A DNA stretch of 64,000 nt, taken from NCBI GenBank assembly GCA_022781925.1, contig JALESO010000004.1, positions 42,169 to 106,168 of the forward strand. Direction: 5' to 3'. This stretch comes from Lachnospiraceae bacterium (GTDB lineage Bacteria; Bacillota; Clostridia; Lachnospirales; Lachnospiraceae). This document shows positions 1 to 8,702 of this stretch, one piece after another. The notes under the pieces were generated by a model, which saw only the letters and a program-made list of their open reading frames with translations, made no database searches and was not told the DNA's origin. The stretch's first letter is position 1. Each line of letters starts with the position of its first letter. The translations under genes and the position numbers were made by a program.

Positions 1-1
1 T

Positions 2-580
2 CCGTGGCTTATCAGTTTTCTGCCGATGCTGCTATATGGATACCTGATTATCTGTGATGGTACTGTAAATGGCTGGCATGCGGATCATGGAGCTTTTCTG
101 GCGGTAGATCTGCGTGCACTGGCCGGCATGCTGGCAGGCGGACTCATCTACGTTCTGTCGGAACGGATCAGACGGCACCGTTATAAACCGGTTGGAACAG
201 CATTACTCACACTGGCAGAATTGTCTCTGCTGGCATTTGTGCTGTGTTTTGCATGCACAAGTGGATTTTCTCAGGATGGCCTGCTCATTGGCTGCTTTAT
301 CCTTCTGCTGAGTCTGATGTTGTCCGGAAAATCACTGACAGCAAGGATCCGCTTGCAGCCGCTGATATGGCTTGGGACGCTCAGCCTTCCAATCTACTGT
401 ATCCATGAAGCGGTGATCATCAGCTTCTGGGGATATGAGATAGAAAAACGGAACATGTTCCTGATTATATTTGTGGCGGCATTGATTCTGCACCTGATGG
501 TAAAACTTGGAAAACCATTGTTTGGGGCACTGGGTCGTGGTTTAAAAAAACTATGCTGTTATCCGGAACAGGATGCGTAA
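2..580 (+). CDS. Membrane acyltransferase (acyltransferase_3-like), C-terminal part, cut by window edge
   Basis: The reading frame is open to the left edge (residues PWLISFLP precede the first Met at base 26), so only the C-terminal ~190 residues are present. It contains about five hydrophobic membrane segments and a late motif reading LSLPIYCIHEAVII, the kind of final helix pair seen in acyltransferase_3/OafA-type integral membrane O-acyltransferases. The family moves acyl groups onto cell-surface sugars or polymers. The substrate cannot be told. A short basic tail (GRGLKKLCCYPEQDA) ends the protein. Family call is moderate because the catalytic N-terminal half lies outside the window. Confidence 0.6.
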   Translation, partial: PWLISFLPMLLYGYLIICDGTVNGWHADHGAFLAVDLRALAGMLAGGLIYVLSERIRRHRYKPVGTALLTLAELSLLAFVLCFACTSGFSQDGLLIGCFILLLSLMLSGKSLTARIRLQPLIWLGTLSLPIYCIHEAVIISFWGYEIEKRNMFLIIFVAALILHLMVKLGKPLFGALGRGLKKLCCYPEQDA

Positions 581-605
581 ATCTTTACGAAATTATTAAA
601 AAATC

Positions 606-634
606 TTGAAAAAATTCATAAGAAATTATATAAT
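606..634 (+). promoter_or_regulatory. Sigma-A-type promoter of the M23 repeat protein gene
   Basis: TTGAAA at 606-611 and TATAAT at 629-634 are separated by 17 bp, in an A/T-rich gap upstream of the gene starting at 687. The ribosome binding site GAGGGG lies at about 670. Confidence 0.7.
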
Positions 635-686
635 ATTTATTAATGTGAATAAAAAAGATATTTAAAAATGAGGGGTTACCGCAAAG

Positions 687-1751
687 ATGAATTTTTCAGG
701 AAAGAAAGTAATGGCATCTGCGCTGGCTGGTATTGTAGCAGCAGGGATGCTGGTGTCACCGGCTTATGCAGGTACAGCAAAAACAGCAAAAACGACAAAG
801 TCTGCGAAGTCTGAGAAAAAGGAAGAAACAAGGAATGGATTTCAGCTGGATGACAAAACCGGTGAATGGCACATGTATGTGGATGGCGAAATAGCCAAAG
901 ATTATTACGGAATCGATCAGAACATCTATGGATGGTGGCGGATCGAGCAGGGTGATGTCAATTTTGACAGCATGAGTGTGGAAGCAAATCCGTATGGATG
1001 GTGGAAATTAAACGGTGGTAAAGTAGATTTTGATTATACAGGTCTTGCTGCAAATGAGTATGGCTGGTGGTATATTCATGAAGGAATGGTAGATTTTGAC
1101 CATTTCGGTCTGGAGCAGAATGAGTATGGCTGGTTCCGTATTGAGAGCGGAAAAGTAAACTTTGATTTTAACGGACTGGCTGCCAACGAATATGGCTGGT
1201 GGTATCTGCAGGGGGGCAGAGTAGATTTTGACTATACCGGACTTGCAGCCAATGAAAACGGAACCTGGTATGTACGGAACGGTCAGATTGATTTTTCCTA
1301 TAACGGTCATGTAAAAATCGATGGAAAACAGTATCTGGTAAAAGGCGGACAGGTTTCCCAGGAAGCGTATATATGGCCACTGGACGGCTACACCAGATTA
1401 AGTGATACATTCGGCGAGCGTATCTGCCCGTTCCACGGAAAAGAATTTCATAATGGAGTTGATATTCCGGCACCGGGAGGAACAAATATTATGGCAAGCG
1501 CTTCCGGTGTTGTTACAAAAGCAACTTACAGTTCAAGCTTTGGAAATAATATCACCATCGACCATGGAAACGGTGTAGAGACGATGTATCTGCATTGTTC
1601 CGCACTGGCTGTCGAAGAAGGCGATCATGTGGAGCAGGGACAGGTTATCGCGTATGTCGGAACCACAGGAAGTTCCACCGGCAATCATCTGGATTTCCGC
1701 TTTAAAGTAAATGGAGAATATGTAGATCCTTTGAGTATGGTACAGCCGTAA
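687..1751 (+). CDS. Secreted aromatic-repeat protein with C-terminal peptidase M23 (LytM-like) domain
   Basis: 354 aa. Residues 1-28 form a Sec signal peptide ending SPAYA. After a Lys/Thr-rich linker come about six imperfect ~22-residue repeats of the type NEYGWWYI..G.VDFDYTGLAA (residues ~70-215), resembling cell-wall-binding repeats. The C-terminal ~115 residues are an M23/LytM metallopeptidase fold with HNGVD (H255, D259) and MYLHCS. The usual HxH motif reads HLD (H334, D336), so the second His, normally a zinc ligand, is Asp. The protein is probably exported and wall-bound. It could be a peptidoglycan endopeptidase with altered metal binding, or a non-catalytic M23 relative. It stands alone between its own promoter and a strong terminator. 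Confidence 0.8.
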   Translation: MNFSGKKVMASALAGIVAAGMLVSPAYAGTAKTAKTTKSAKSEKKEETRNGFQLDDKTGEWHMYVDGEIAKDYYGIDQNIYGWWRIEQGDVNFDSMSVEANPYGWWKLNGGKVDFDYTGLAANEYGWWYIHEGMVDFDHFGLEQNEYGWFRIESGKVNFDFNGLAANEYGWWYLQGGRVDFDYTGLAANENGTWYVRNGQIDFSYNGHVKIDGKQYLVKGGQVSQEAYIWPLDGYTRLSDTFGERICPFHGKEFHNGVDIPAPGGTNIMASASGVVTKATYSSSFGNNITIDHGNGVETMYLHCSALAVEEGDHVEQGQVIAYVGTTGSSTGNHLDFRFKVNGEYVDPLSMVQP

Positions 1752-1794
1752 AAAAAGAATAGAAGCATCTGTAACAGGATGATTTGAGAAAAGC

Positions 1795-1836
1795 AAAGCT
1801 CTTGCTGCCAGAGAATGTCTGGCAGCAAGAGCTTTT
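1795..1836. terminator. Bidirectional intrinsic terminator
   Basis: A perfect 18-bp stem (AAAGCTCTTGCTGCCAGA and its complement) with loop GAATG, flanked by A- and T-runs, lies between the convergent M23 gene and pdxT. Confidence 0.85.
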
Positions 1837-1878
1837 CCTTATCGGAAAGTAATTTATTATGGAAAAATTTATAGGATT

Positions 1879-2523
1879 TTAACAATGTATTCTCACAAGG
1901 TCAATGAAATACTGATGGATCCGGGTATCATCCGTCATCTCCGGGTGAAATGCCAGCCCGATCTGATTCTGATACTGGGCTGCTACGATGTGTCCGTCTA
2001 CTTCGGACAGAATAATCACATCATGAGTCTGATTTTCATGTTCCTCATTTGTTACAGAGGAAGGAACAGATTTGCAGTCGTCAACAGAGTCTGCGGTGTC
2101 TGCCATATCCGTAATATACGGTGCCCGGATAAAAACCATCGGATAGTCTCCGATACCTTTGACATCAGCCGTGGTCATAAAACTGGAAAGCTGTCGGCCG
2201 TAGGCATTCCGTCTGACGCTGACCGGCATGGTTCCCAGATGAGGTGCTTCTTTTTCACCGATATTTTCCGCCAGCAGGATCAGTCCTGCGCAGGTGGCCA
2301 GCACCGGAAGCCCGTTTTGAATCATATCTCGCAGCGGTTCTTTCATATCCAGTTTCTCCAGCAGCTGTCCCTGAACAGTGCTCTCGCCGCCGGGGAGAAT
2401 GATACCGTCGATACCGGTCAGATCTTCTTTTTTTCGCAATTCGACACAGGGGATACCGAGTTTTCCCAGCATATGCTCATGCTCGATAAAGGCGCCCTGT
2501 ACGGCAAGTACACCGATTTTCAT
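1879..2523 (-). CDS. pdxT: PdxT, glutaminase subunit of PLP synthase
   Basis: 214 aa. Class I glutamine amidotransferase that hydrolyses glutamine and passes ammonia to PdxS for pyridoxal 5'-phosphate synthesis. PGGEST is at 45-50, the nucleophile Cys78 lies in LATCAGL, and the His193/Glu195 pair lies in FHPEMTDD. The family is usually about 190 aa. The excess is an acidic and polar insertion at residues ~142-167, between the oxyanion core and the final strand, that I do not recognise. It starts 2 bases after pdxS ends, so the pair is co-translated from the pdxS promoter. Confidence 0.95.
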   Translation of the reverse strand: MKIGVLAVQGAFIEHEHMLGKLGIPCVELRKKEDLTGIDGIILPGGESTVQGQLLEKLDMKEPLRDMIQNGLPVLATCAGLILLAENIGEKEAPHLGTMPVSVRRNAYGRQLSSFMTTADVKGIGDYPMVFIRAPYITDMADTADSVDDCKSVPSSVTNEEHENQTHDVIILSEVDGHIVAAQYQNQIGLAFHPEMTDDTRIHQYFIDLVRIHC

Positions 2524-2525
2524 CT

Positions 2526-3401
2526 TTATTTACCCCGCTCTTCCATAATGATCTGAATTTCGCTCGGATTGATGCCAACCATGGCTTCCCCGAGATCTTC
2601 GGACAGTTCTGCGATGAGTTTTGCATCGGTGTAGTTGGTGACTGCCTGAACGATGGCGGATGCACGTTTGGCAGGATTGCCGGATTTGAAGATTCCGGAG
2701 CCCACGAAGACACCTTCTGCGCCAAGCTGCATCATCAGAGCTGCATCAGCCGGAGTAGCCACACCACCGGCTGCAAAGTTTACCACCGGAAGTTTGCTGT
2801 TTTCGTGTACATAAAGCACCAGTTCATATGGAACCTGAAGCTGTTTTGCTTCCTCAAAAAGTTCATCGGTGCGCATGGATGTGATACGGCGGATATCCGC
2901 ATTCATTTTCCGCATGTGGCGGACAGCCTGAACGACATCACCGGTACCCGGTTCGCCTTTGGTACGGATCATGGATGCACCCTCGTTGATACGGCGGAGT
3001 GCTTCGCCGAGATCGCGGGCACCGCAGACGAACGGAACCTGGAACTGTGTCTTGTCGATATGGTACACATCGTCTGCCGGGGAAAGCACTTCTGATTCGT
3101 CGATGTAATCAATCTCGATGGCCTGAAGAAGCTGTGCTTCTACAAAATGGCCGATGCGGCATTTTGCCATAACCGGGATGCTGACTGCTTCCTGGATCCC
3201 TTTGATCATTTTCGGGTCACTCATACGGGAGACACCGCCGGCTGCACGGATATCTGCCGGGATACGCTCCAGTGCCATAACGGCGCAGGCACCGGCAGCT
3301 TCTGCGATCTTTGCCTGTTCCGGTGTGGTAACATCCATGATGACACCGCCTTTTAACATCTGAGCCAGACCTTTGTTTAATTCATACTGTTTTTTGTCCA
3401 T
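2526..3401 (-). CDS. pdxS: PdxS, synthase subunit of PLP synthase
   Basis: 291 aa (beta/alpha)8 barrel that condenses ribose 5-phosphate, glyceraldehyde 3-phosphate and ammonia into PLP. The two catalytic lysines are visible at K80 ([10 protein letters not shown]) and K148 ([10 protein letters not shown]), matching the known K81/K149 of the family. The length is standard. A GGAGGGG ribosome binding site sits upstream of the ATG at 3401. First gene of a pdxST operon transcribed divergently from the MocR-type regulator, the usual arrangement for PdxR control. Confidence 0.97.
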   Translation of the reverse strand: MDKKQYELNKGLAQMLKGGVIMDVTTPEQAKIAEAAGACAVMALERIPADIRAAGGVSRMSDPKMIKGIQEAVSIPVMAKCRIGHFVEAQLLQAIEIDYIDESEVLSPADDVYHIDKTQFQVPFVCGARDLGEALRRINEGASMIRTKGEPGTGDVVQAVRHMRKMNADIRRITSMRTDELFEEAKQLQVPYELVLYVHENSKLPVVNFAAGGVATPADAALMMQLGAEGVFVGSGIFKSGNPAKRASAIVQAVTNYTDAKLIAELSEDLGEAMVGINPSEIQIIMEERGK

Positions 3402-3465
3402 TTGTAAACCCCTCCATACATTTTAAATAGTTTTTTGTTTCTGCAATCCGTACAGATAATGATCA

Positions 3466-3527
3466 TTGCGCTGTTGGCGCAAATTGTATTTGTTGTGATT
3501 GCCATTTGCTGATGCCTATTATATAAT
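3466..3527. promoter_or_regulatory. Divergent pdxS/pdxR control region
   Basis: On the plus strand TTGCCA (3499-3504) and TATAAT (3522-3527), spaced 17 bp, form the pdxR promoter. Just upstream, TTGCGC-TGTTG-GCGCAA (3466-3482) is a perfect inverted repeat. On the minus strand its TTGCGC could also be the -35 of pdxST. It is a plausible operator for the MocR-type regulator; binding is inferred, not shown. Confidence 0.55.
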
Positions 3528-3593
3528 GGAACTGGTTATAAAAAAATAATCAAACTGATAAAAAAACAGATGTCAGTTGGAAGGGGGAAAACA

Positions 3594-4994
3594 ATGCTGA
3601 CGTATGTCTTTACCCATAGTGATGTGCCGCTTTATGAGCAGGTGTACCGGTGCATCAAACATGATATTACAACGGGGGTTTTGCAGTGTGGGGAGAAGTT
3701 GCCCTCCAAGCGGACGTTCGCGACGCACAATGGCATTAGTACCATAACGATCCAGAATGCATATGACCAGTTGATCAGCGAAGGCTATATCTATACCGTG
3801 CCAAAGAAGGGCTATTATGTGGCGGACATTGAAGAGATGAACCGGATCCCAAAGGAAAGCAGCATTGCGCTGGATATCCGGGTGCCGGAAGAACCACCGC
3901 GATACGACATTGATCTCTCCGGAAACAAAGTGGATTCCGAGCGGTTTCCTTTTTCCGTATGGGCGAAGCTGCTACGGGAGGCGATGTCAAACCGGAGCCG
4001 GGATCTGATGAAAGTGTCGCCCACCGGCGGTATCTATGAACTGCGAAAAGCCATTGCGGAGTATCTGAAGTCCTTCCGGGGGATGCTGGTGGATGCCAAT
4101 CAGATCGTCATGGGAGCCGGAACGGAGTATCTGTACGGCATGCTGGTGCAGCTGCTGGGAAATGACCGGGAATACTGCATCGAGAATCCCGGCTATAAGA
4201 AACTGGTGCAGATCTATCAGCAGCATCAGATCACCTGCCGCTATGCGGATATGGATGAGGACGGGATCACTGTGGAAGGACTGCGAAAATCCGGGGCAGA
4301 CATCGCGCATATCAGTCCGGGTCATCATTTTCCCACCGGGATCACCATGCCTGCGCATCGCCGCTATGAAGTGCTGGCATGGGCGAATGAGAAAAATGGA
4401 CGCTACATCATCGAGGATGATTATGACAGTGAATTCCGGCCGAATGGAAAACCGCTGCCGACGCTGTTCAGTATGGATGCCTGTGAAAAAGTCATATATA
4501 TGAATACATTTTCCAAGTCGCTGACGCCCACCATCCGTATCAGCTATATGATTCTGCCGGTGCATCTGGCGAATCAGTTTTACCGACAGCTGTCCTTTTA
4601 CTCCTGCACGGTATCAAACTTTGAACAGTATACTCTGGCAGCATTTATCAACCAGGGGTATTTTGAAAAACATATCAACCGGATGCGGCTGTATTACAGC
4701 AGGAAGCGGAAAAAACTGACGGAGATCATAGAGCACAGTCCGCTGAAAGAAAAATGCCGGATCATTGAGAATGATTCCGGGCTGCATTTTCTGCTGCACT
4801 TGCAGACGGAACTGTCGGATCAGTGCCTTTCGGAACGGCTCATGCAGCACGGCATCAAAATGCGCCCGCTGTCCGAATATTTTCTGACGCAGGAGAACAG
4901 CCGGGAGCATTACTTTATCATCAATTATTCCAGTGTGGATCTGGAAAAAATACCGGCAGCCTGTGAGATTATTTATCAGCTGCTGATAGAATAA
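3594..4994 (+). CDS. pdxR: MocR/PdxR-type regulator (GntR wHTH fused to aminotransferase domain)
   Basis: 466 aa. An N-terminal GntR-type winged helix (residues ~1-75; PLYEQVYRCIKHDI, LPSKRTFA) is followed by a fold-type I aminotransferase-like domain with the PLP lysine K308 in NTFSKSLTPT. MocR proteins sense PLP through this domain, and PdxR members regulate pdxST. Divergent placement next to pdxST supports that role. I chose ATG 3594 because GGAAGGGGG sits 6 bases upstream; an ATG at 3570 has no such site. Its direction of control (activation or repression by PLP) cannot be read from sequence. Confidence 0.88.
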   Translation: MLTYVFTHSDVPLYEQVYRCIKHDITTGVLQCGEKLPSKRTFATHNGISTITIQNAYDQLISEGYIYTVPKKGYYVADIEEMNRIPKESSIALDIRVPEEPPRYDIDLSGNKVDSERFPFSVWAKLLREAMSNRSRDLMKVSPTGGIYELRKAIAEYLKSFRGMLVDANQIVMGAGTEYLYGMLVQLLGNDREYCIENPGYKKLVQIYQQHQITCRYADMDEDGITVEGLRKSGADIAHISPGHHFPTGITMPAHRRYEVLAWANEKNGRYIIEDDYDSEFRPNGKPLPTLFSMDACEKVIYMNTFSKSLTPTIRISYMILPVHLANQFYRQLSFYSCTVSNFEQYTLAAFINQGYFEKHINRMRLYYSRKRKKLTEIIEHSPLKEKCRIIENDSGLHFLLHLQTELSDQCLSERLMQHGIKMRPLSEYFLTQENSREHYFIINYSSVDLEKIPAACEIIYQLLIE

Positions 4995-5078
4995 TGCAGG
5001 AAATAGAGACATATGGCAATGCTTGTCATGTGGTTAAAATAGAAAAAACAGGAAAAATGAACGGTTAAAGGAGCAACC

Positions 5079-6104
5079 ATGAAAAATATACTTATGATAG
5101 GAACCGGAGGTACCATCGCCTCCAAACAGACAGAATACGGCCTTGCGCCGGGACTTTCCACGGAGGATATCCTGAACTACATTCCGGCGGTCAGCAGGAT
5201 CTGCGAGGTAGATTCCATCCAGGTGTGCAATCTGGACAGCACGAATGTGACTCCGGAGCACTGGAAACTGTTGGTAAAAACAGTAGAAGAAAATTATGAC
5301 CGGTACGACGGATTTGTCATCTGCCACGGCACAGATACCCTGGCATATACAGCGGCGGCACTGTCTTATATGATCCAGAATTCCAGAAAACCCATCGTCA
5401 TTACCGGAGCACAGAAGCCCATCGAGATGGATGTGACGGATGCCAAGACAAATCTGCTGGACAGCTTTATCTATGCTTCCGACAACGATTCCCAGGATGT
5501 TAATATCTTGTTTGACGGCAAAGTCATCGTGGGAACCAGAGCCAGAAAAGAGCGGGCGAAAAGCTATAATGCGTTCTGCAGTATTAATTTTCCGTATCAG
5601 GCGGTGATCCAGGACGGCATGTTGGTGCGCTATATCACGGAGATGCCTTACACGGGACCGGTACGTTTTTACTATGAGATGAAAAACAGCGTCTATGTGC
5701 TGAAGCTGATCCCGGGCATGCAGCCGGATATCCTGCCGTATCTGTTTGAACGCTACGACTGTCTTGTGGTGGAAAGTTTTGGCGTGGGCGGAATTCCGGA
5801 GTCACTGCTGGATGAATTTTATACCCAGATGAACAAATGGAAAGACAAAGGCAAAATTCTGGTGATGACGACCCAGGTGGCGAACGAGGGCAGCAACATG
5901 ACGGTGTATGAAGTCGGAAAAAAGGTGAAGCTGGATTTTAAAATCCTGGAAGCCTACGATATGACGCTGGAGGCGACCATCACAAAGATGATGTGGCTCA
6001 TGGGAATGGGGGATCAGACCTTTGAAGAGATGAAACGTGATTTTTACCGGCTGGTGAATCATGATATTCTGTTCACGAAGCGCATCGAGGGGGAGTTCCG
6101 TTAA
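5079..6104 (+). CDS. ansA: Type I-like L-asparaginase (cytoplasmic)
   Basis: 341 aa with no signal peptide. It hydrolyses L-asparagine to aspartate and ammonia. Both catalytic threonine motifs are present: GTGGTIAS (T12) and CHGTDTLAY (T85-D86), as is TGAQ downstream. Length matches cytoplasmic AnsA rather than secreted AnsB. It follows pdxR by 84 bases on the same strand without an obvious terminator and may be co-transcribed with it. AAAGGAG precedes the ATG. Confidence 0.92.
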   Translation: MKNILMIGTGGTIASKQTEYGLAPGLSTEDILNYIPAVSRICEVDSIQVCNLDSTNVTPEHWKLLVKTVEENYDRYDGFVICHGTDTLAYTAAALSYMIQNSRKPIVITGAQKPIEMDVTDAKTNLLDSFIYASDNDSQDVNILFDGKVIVGTRARKERAKSYNAFCSINFPYQAVIQDGMLVRYITEMPYTGPVRFYYEMKNSVYVLKLIPGMQPDILPYLFERYDCLVVESFGVGGIPESLLDEFYTQMNKWKDKGKILVMTTQVANEGSNMTVYEVGKKVKLDFKILEAYDMTLEATITKMMWLMGMGDQTFEEMKRDFYRLVNHDILFTKRIEGEFR

Positions 6105-6110
6105 AAAGTC

Positions 6111-6163
6111 TTTACAAATATGATTGGAACGGATATGATTCTTTTATAAAATGATTTATAAAA
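6111..6163 (+). promoter_or_regulatory. Promoter and palindromic operator of the ROK repressor gene
   Basis: TTTACA (6111-6116), 17 bp, TATGAT (6134-6139), then TTTTATAAA-ATGA-TTTATAAAA (6142-6163), a perfect 9-bp inverted repeat directly over the expected transcription start. Twenty of 22 bases recur in the promoter of the downstream sugar operon (7510-7531). This strongly suggests the ROK repressor's own binding site, giving autoregulation. Confidence 0.75.
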
Positions 6164-6175
6164 GAGGTGCTGATC

Positions 6176-7279
6176 ATGGCAGGTGCAGATAAAAAAAATA
6201 TTACAAAAGCAAAAATTCTTCAATACATTATAAATAATCAGGATACATCGAAGGTAGAATTATCCAAAAAGCTGAATCTTAGTATGCCAACGGTGCTTTC
6301 CAATGTGAATGATCTGATTGAAAAGGGGATCGTTCTTGAGACCGGTGAGCATGCTTCTACGGGTGGAAGGAAAGCAAAGAGTATTGCAATCAACCCCGGA
6401 TATCGCTATGCAGTCGGTCTGGTGATTACAGCGAATCATCTGGGATTGGTTCTGATAAATATGCGTAATGAGATAGAAAAAATAGAACGGGTGCGGCTAA
6501 AATTCTCACAGGATATGTCGTATTGTGCGGAAGTGAAAAAGCTGACGGATGAATTTCTGGAAGATATGAAAGAACCGGAACGGATTCTTGGAATTGGAAT
6601 TTCTATTCCAGGTATTTTAAACCAGAAAGAGCATCTGGTAGTGAAATCCCATGCGTTAGGACTGGAAAATTACAGTCTGAGTTTTCTGGAACAGGCGTTT
6701 TCGGTGCCGGTATTTTTTGAAAATGATGCCAATGCGGCAATGCTTGCAGAAGATTTGAATACGTATAAAAATGCAATTTATCTGTCTTTGAACAGCACAC
6801 TTGGAGGGGCTTTTTGTATTGATGGAAAGCTGGTTAACGGGCAGAATCAGAAAGCGGGCGAGTTTGGGCATATGATTCTGGTGCCGGGCGGCCGTAAATG
6901 CTATTGTGGAAAAACGGGTTGTGCAGATGCATATTGCGCCGCAAGTGCTCTGACAGATGAAACATTTGATAATGTACAGCAGTTTTTGAACCAGATGGAG
7001 CAGGGTGACAGTAAATTACGGGAGCAGTGGGATGCGTATCTGGACAAGCTGGCAATTCTTATCACGAACCTGCGTATGGCCTATGATCTGGATGTGATTT
7101 TAGGTGGTGAGGTAGGTGGGTATCTGGAAAATTATATGCTTCCGTTGGGAGAAAAAGTAATGCATTATAACGGATTTGACCGTGATGTCCGGTATTTAAG
7201 TACCTGTTCTTACAAAAAAGAAGCGTCAGCGGTGGGGGTGGCAAAGCATTTCCTGACGGAATTTATAAAAACATTATAA
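6176..7279 (+). CDS. ROK-family transcriptional repressor
   Basis: 367 aa. An N-terminal winged HTH (ILQYIINNQDTSKVELSKKLNLSMPTV) is followed by a sugar-kinase-like ROK domain with GEFGHM and the zinc-binding cysteine cluster CYCGKTGC. NagC/XylR-type ROK proteins release DNA on binding a sugar or sugar phosphate. ATG 6176 is chosen because AGAGGTG lies just upstream; the GTG at 6167 would overlap that site. It sits immediately before the dehydrogenase-transporter-kinase operon and shares its palindrome, so it is probably the operon's local repressor. The inducer is unknown. Confidence 0.88.
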   Translation: MAGADKKNITKAKILQYIINNQDTSKVELSKKLNLSMPTVLSNVNDLIEKGIVLETGEHASTGGRKAKSIAINPGYRYAVGLVITANHLGLVLINMRNEIEKIERVRLKFSQDMSYCAEVKKLTDEFLEDMKEPERILGIGISIPGILNQKEHLVVKSHALGLENYSLSFLEQAFSVPVFFENDANAAMLAEDLNTYKNAIYLSLNSTLGGAFCIDGKLVNGQNQKAGEFGHMILVPGGRKCYCGKTGCADAYCAASALTDETFDNVQQFLNQMEQGDSKLREQWDAYLDKLAILITNLRMAYDLDVILGGEVGGYLENYMLPLGEKVMHYNGFDRDVRYLSTCSYKKEASAVGVAKHFLTEFIKTL

Positions 7280-7329
7280 GTGGTTGATGTTTTAGAAAAA
7301 GAATATTGTGATATACGATTATAAGAGAG

Positions 7330-7378
7330 AACTCGCTGGTGAAGGAAGAGTATGAAAGCTTTCATCAGGGAGTTTTTT
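7330..7378 (+). terminator. Intrinsic terminator after the ROK gene
   Basis: AACTCGCTGGTGAA (7330-7343) pairs with TTCATCAGGGAGTT (7361-7374) with one mismatch and one G-U pair, followed by a T-run. The loop holds a small GAAAGCTTTC palindrome. Confidence 0.7.
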
Positions 7379-7472
7379 GTATGCCCAAAATATGTCAGAC
7401 ACAGGTTCTTGTCATTCTGTATAAAAAAGGAAATGAGGATTTGTGCAATGCGGAGAAACACGAAAAATAATA

Positions 7473-7531
7473 TTGACAAAAACATGTACTGGGTTAATAA
7501 TATAGATACTTTAATAAAACGATTTATAAAA
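7473..7531 (+). promoter_or_regulatory. Promoter and ROK-type operator of the polyol/sugar operon
   Basis: TTGACA at 7473-7478 with an AT-rich -10 (TAATAA/TAATAT near 7495-7503). The operator TTTAATAAA-ACGA-TTTATAAAA lies at 7510-7531, differing at two positions from the palindrome upstream of the ROK gene. AAGGAGG follows at 7541. Confidence 0.7.
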
Positions 7532-7555
7532 GATATAAACAAGGAGGAAAAGCAT

Positions 7556-8581
7556 ATGTTACAGCAGGTAATGACAAAACCGGGAGAGATTATTTTCAGA
7601 GAGGTTCCGATTCCGGAAATCAGAGAAGATCAGGTATTGGTAAAGATTATGAACATTGGTATCTGTGGTTCTGATATTCATGTATATCATGGAAAACATC
7701 CATTTACAAAATACCCGGTGACACAGGGACATGAGGTTTCCGGTGTGATCGAAAAAGTTGGAAATGCAGTGACAGAATTTCATGCAGGAGAAAAAGTGAC
7801 TATTGAGCCACAGGTCTTCTGTGGAAAATGTTATCCGTGCCGTCATGGAAAATACAATCTCTGCGAAGAATTGAAAGTAATGGGATTCCAGACAACCGGA
7901 ACAGCATCCGAATATTTTGCAGTTGATGCATCAAAAGTGACACCGATTCCGGAAGATATGTCTTTTGAAGAAGGTGCCATGATCGAGCCATTGGCTGTGG
8001 CAGTGCATGGGGTAAAACAGGTTGGTGACGTAAAGGGAATGAATATTGCTGTTCTTGGTGCAGGCCCGATCGGAAATCTGGTAGCGCAGGCTGCAAAAGG
8101 AATGGGTGCAGCAAAAGTTATGATTACAGATGTCAGTGATCTGAGACTGGAAAAAGCAAAAGAGTGCGGCATTGATGTATGTGTAAATACGTTACATACG
8201 GATTTCGGCGATGCTATGCTGGAAGCATTTGGACCGGATAAAGCAGATGTCATTTACGATTGTGCAGGAAATAATATTACCATGGGACAGGCAATCAAAT
8301 ACGCTAGAAAAGGCAGCATTATTGTTCTGGTTGCGGTATTTGCAGGAATGGCAGAAATCGACCTGGCCGTAGCAAATGATCATGAACTGGATATCAAGAG
8401 TACGATGATGTATCGCCATGATGATTATATTGATGGAATCGATCTGGTAAATAACGGAAAAGTTCACTTAAAACCATTGATTTCTAAAACGTTTGATTTT
8501 GCAGATTATCTGAAAGCATATCAGTATATTGATGAGAACCGTGAGACGACCATGAAGGTTATCATCAATGTACAGAAATAA
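7556..8581 (+). CDS. Zinc-dependent medium-chain dehydrogenase (sorbitol/threonine dehydrogenase-like)
   Basis: 341 aa, the usual length. NAD(P)-dependent polyol or alcohol dehydrogenase. The catalytic zinc site is C37 (GICGSD), H59 and E60 (GHE). The structural zinc site has C89, C92, C95 and C103 (CGKCYPCRHGKYNLC). A Rossmann motif GAGPIGN is present. The frame extends upstream to 7352, but that would run through the operator and promoter. ATG 7556 has AAGGAGG 8 bases upstream and gives the normal N-terminus. With a GPH transporter and a fructokinase-like kinase behind it, oxidation of a sugar alcohol to a ketose is the likely reaction. The exact substrate is not determinable. Confidence 0.88.
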   Translation: MLQQVMTKPGEIIFREVPIPEIREDQVLVKIMNIGICGSDIHVYHGKHPFTKYPVTQGHEVSGVIEKVGNAVTEFHAGEKVTIEPQVFCGKCYPCRHGKYNLCEELKVMGFQTTGTASEYFAVDASKVTPIPEDMSFEEGAMIEPLAVAVHGVKQVGDVKGMNIAVLGAGPIGNLVAQAAKGMGAAKVMITDVSDLRLEKAKECGIDVCVNTLHTDFGDAMLEAFGPDKADVIYDCAGNNITMGQAIKYARKGSIIVLVAVFAGMAEIDLAVANDHELDIKSTMMYRHDDYIDGIDLVNNGKVHLKPLISKTFDFADYLKAYQYIDENRETTMKVIINVQK

Positions 8582-8702
8582 AAAAGTACCAATTGATTGT
8601 TTTTTAGTATGGATACGTACATCAGATAACGTATCAAAATGAGTGTTGTATTTTAGTGAAAAAAGGAAAAGTGGATAGATAAAAAGAGAGTAGGGGGAAG
8701 CC

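Noticed and set aside
1885..2556. 223-codon plus-strand frame over pdxT
   Set aside because: It is antisense to a clear PdxT with all catalytic residues; its product resembles no protein I know.
7352..7555. N-terminal extension of the zinc dehydrogenase
   Set aside because: It would cross the terminator T-run, the promoter and the ROK operator; ATG 7556 has a perfect ribosome site and the normal N-terminus.
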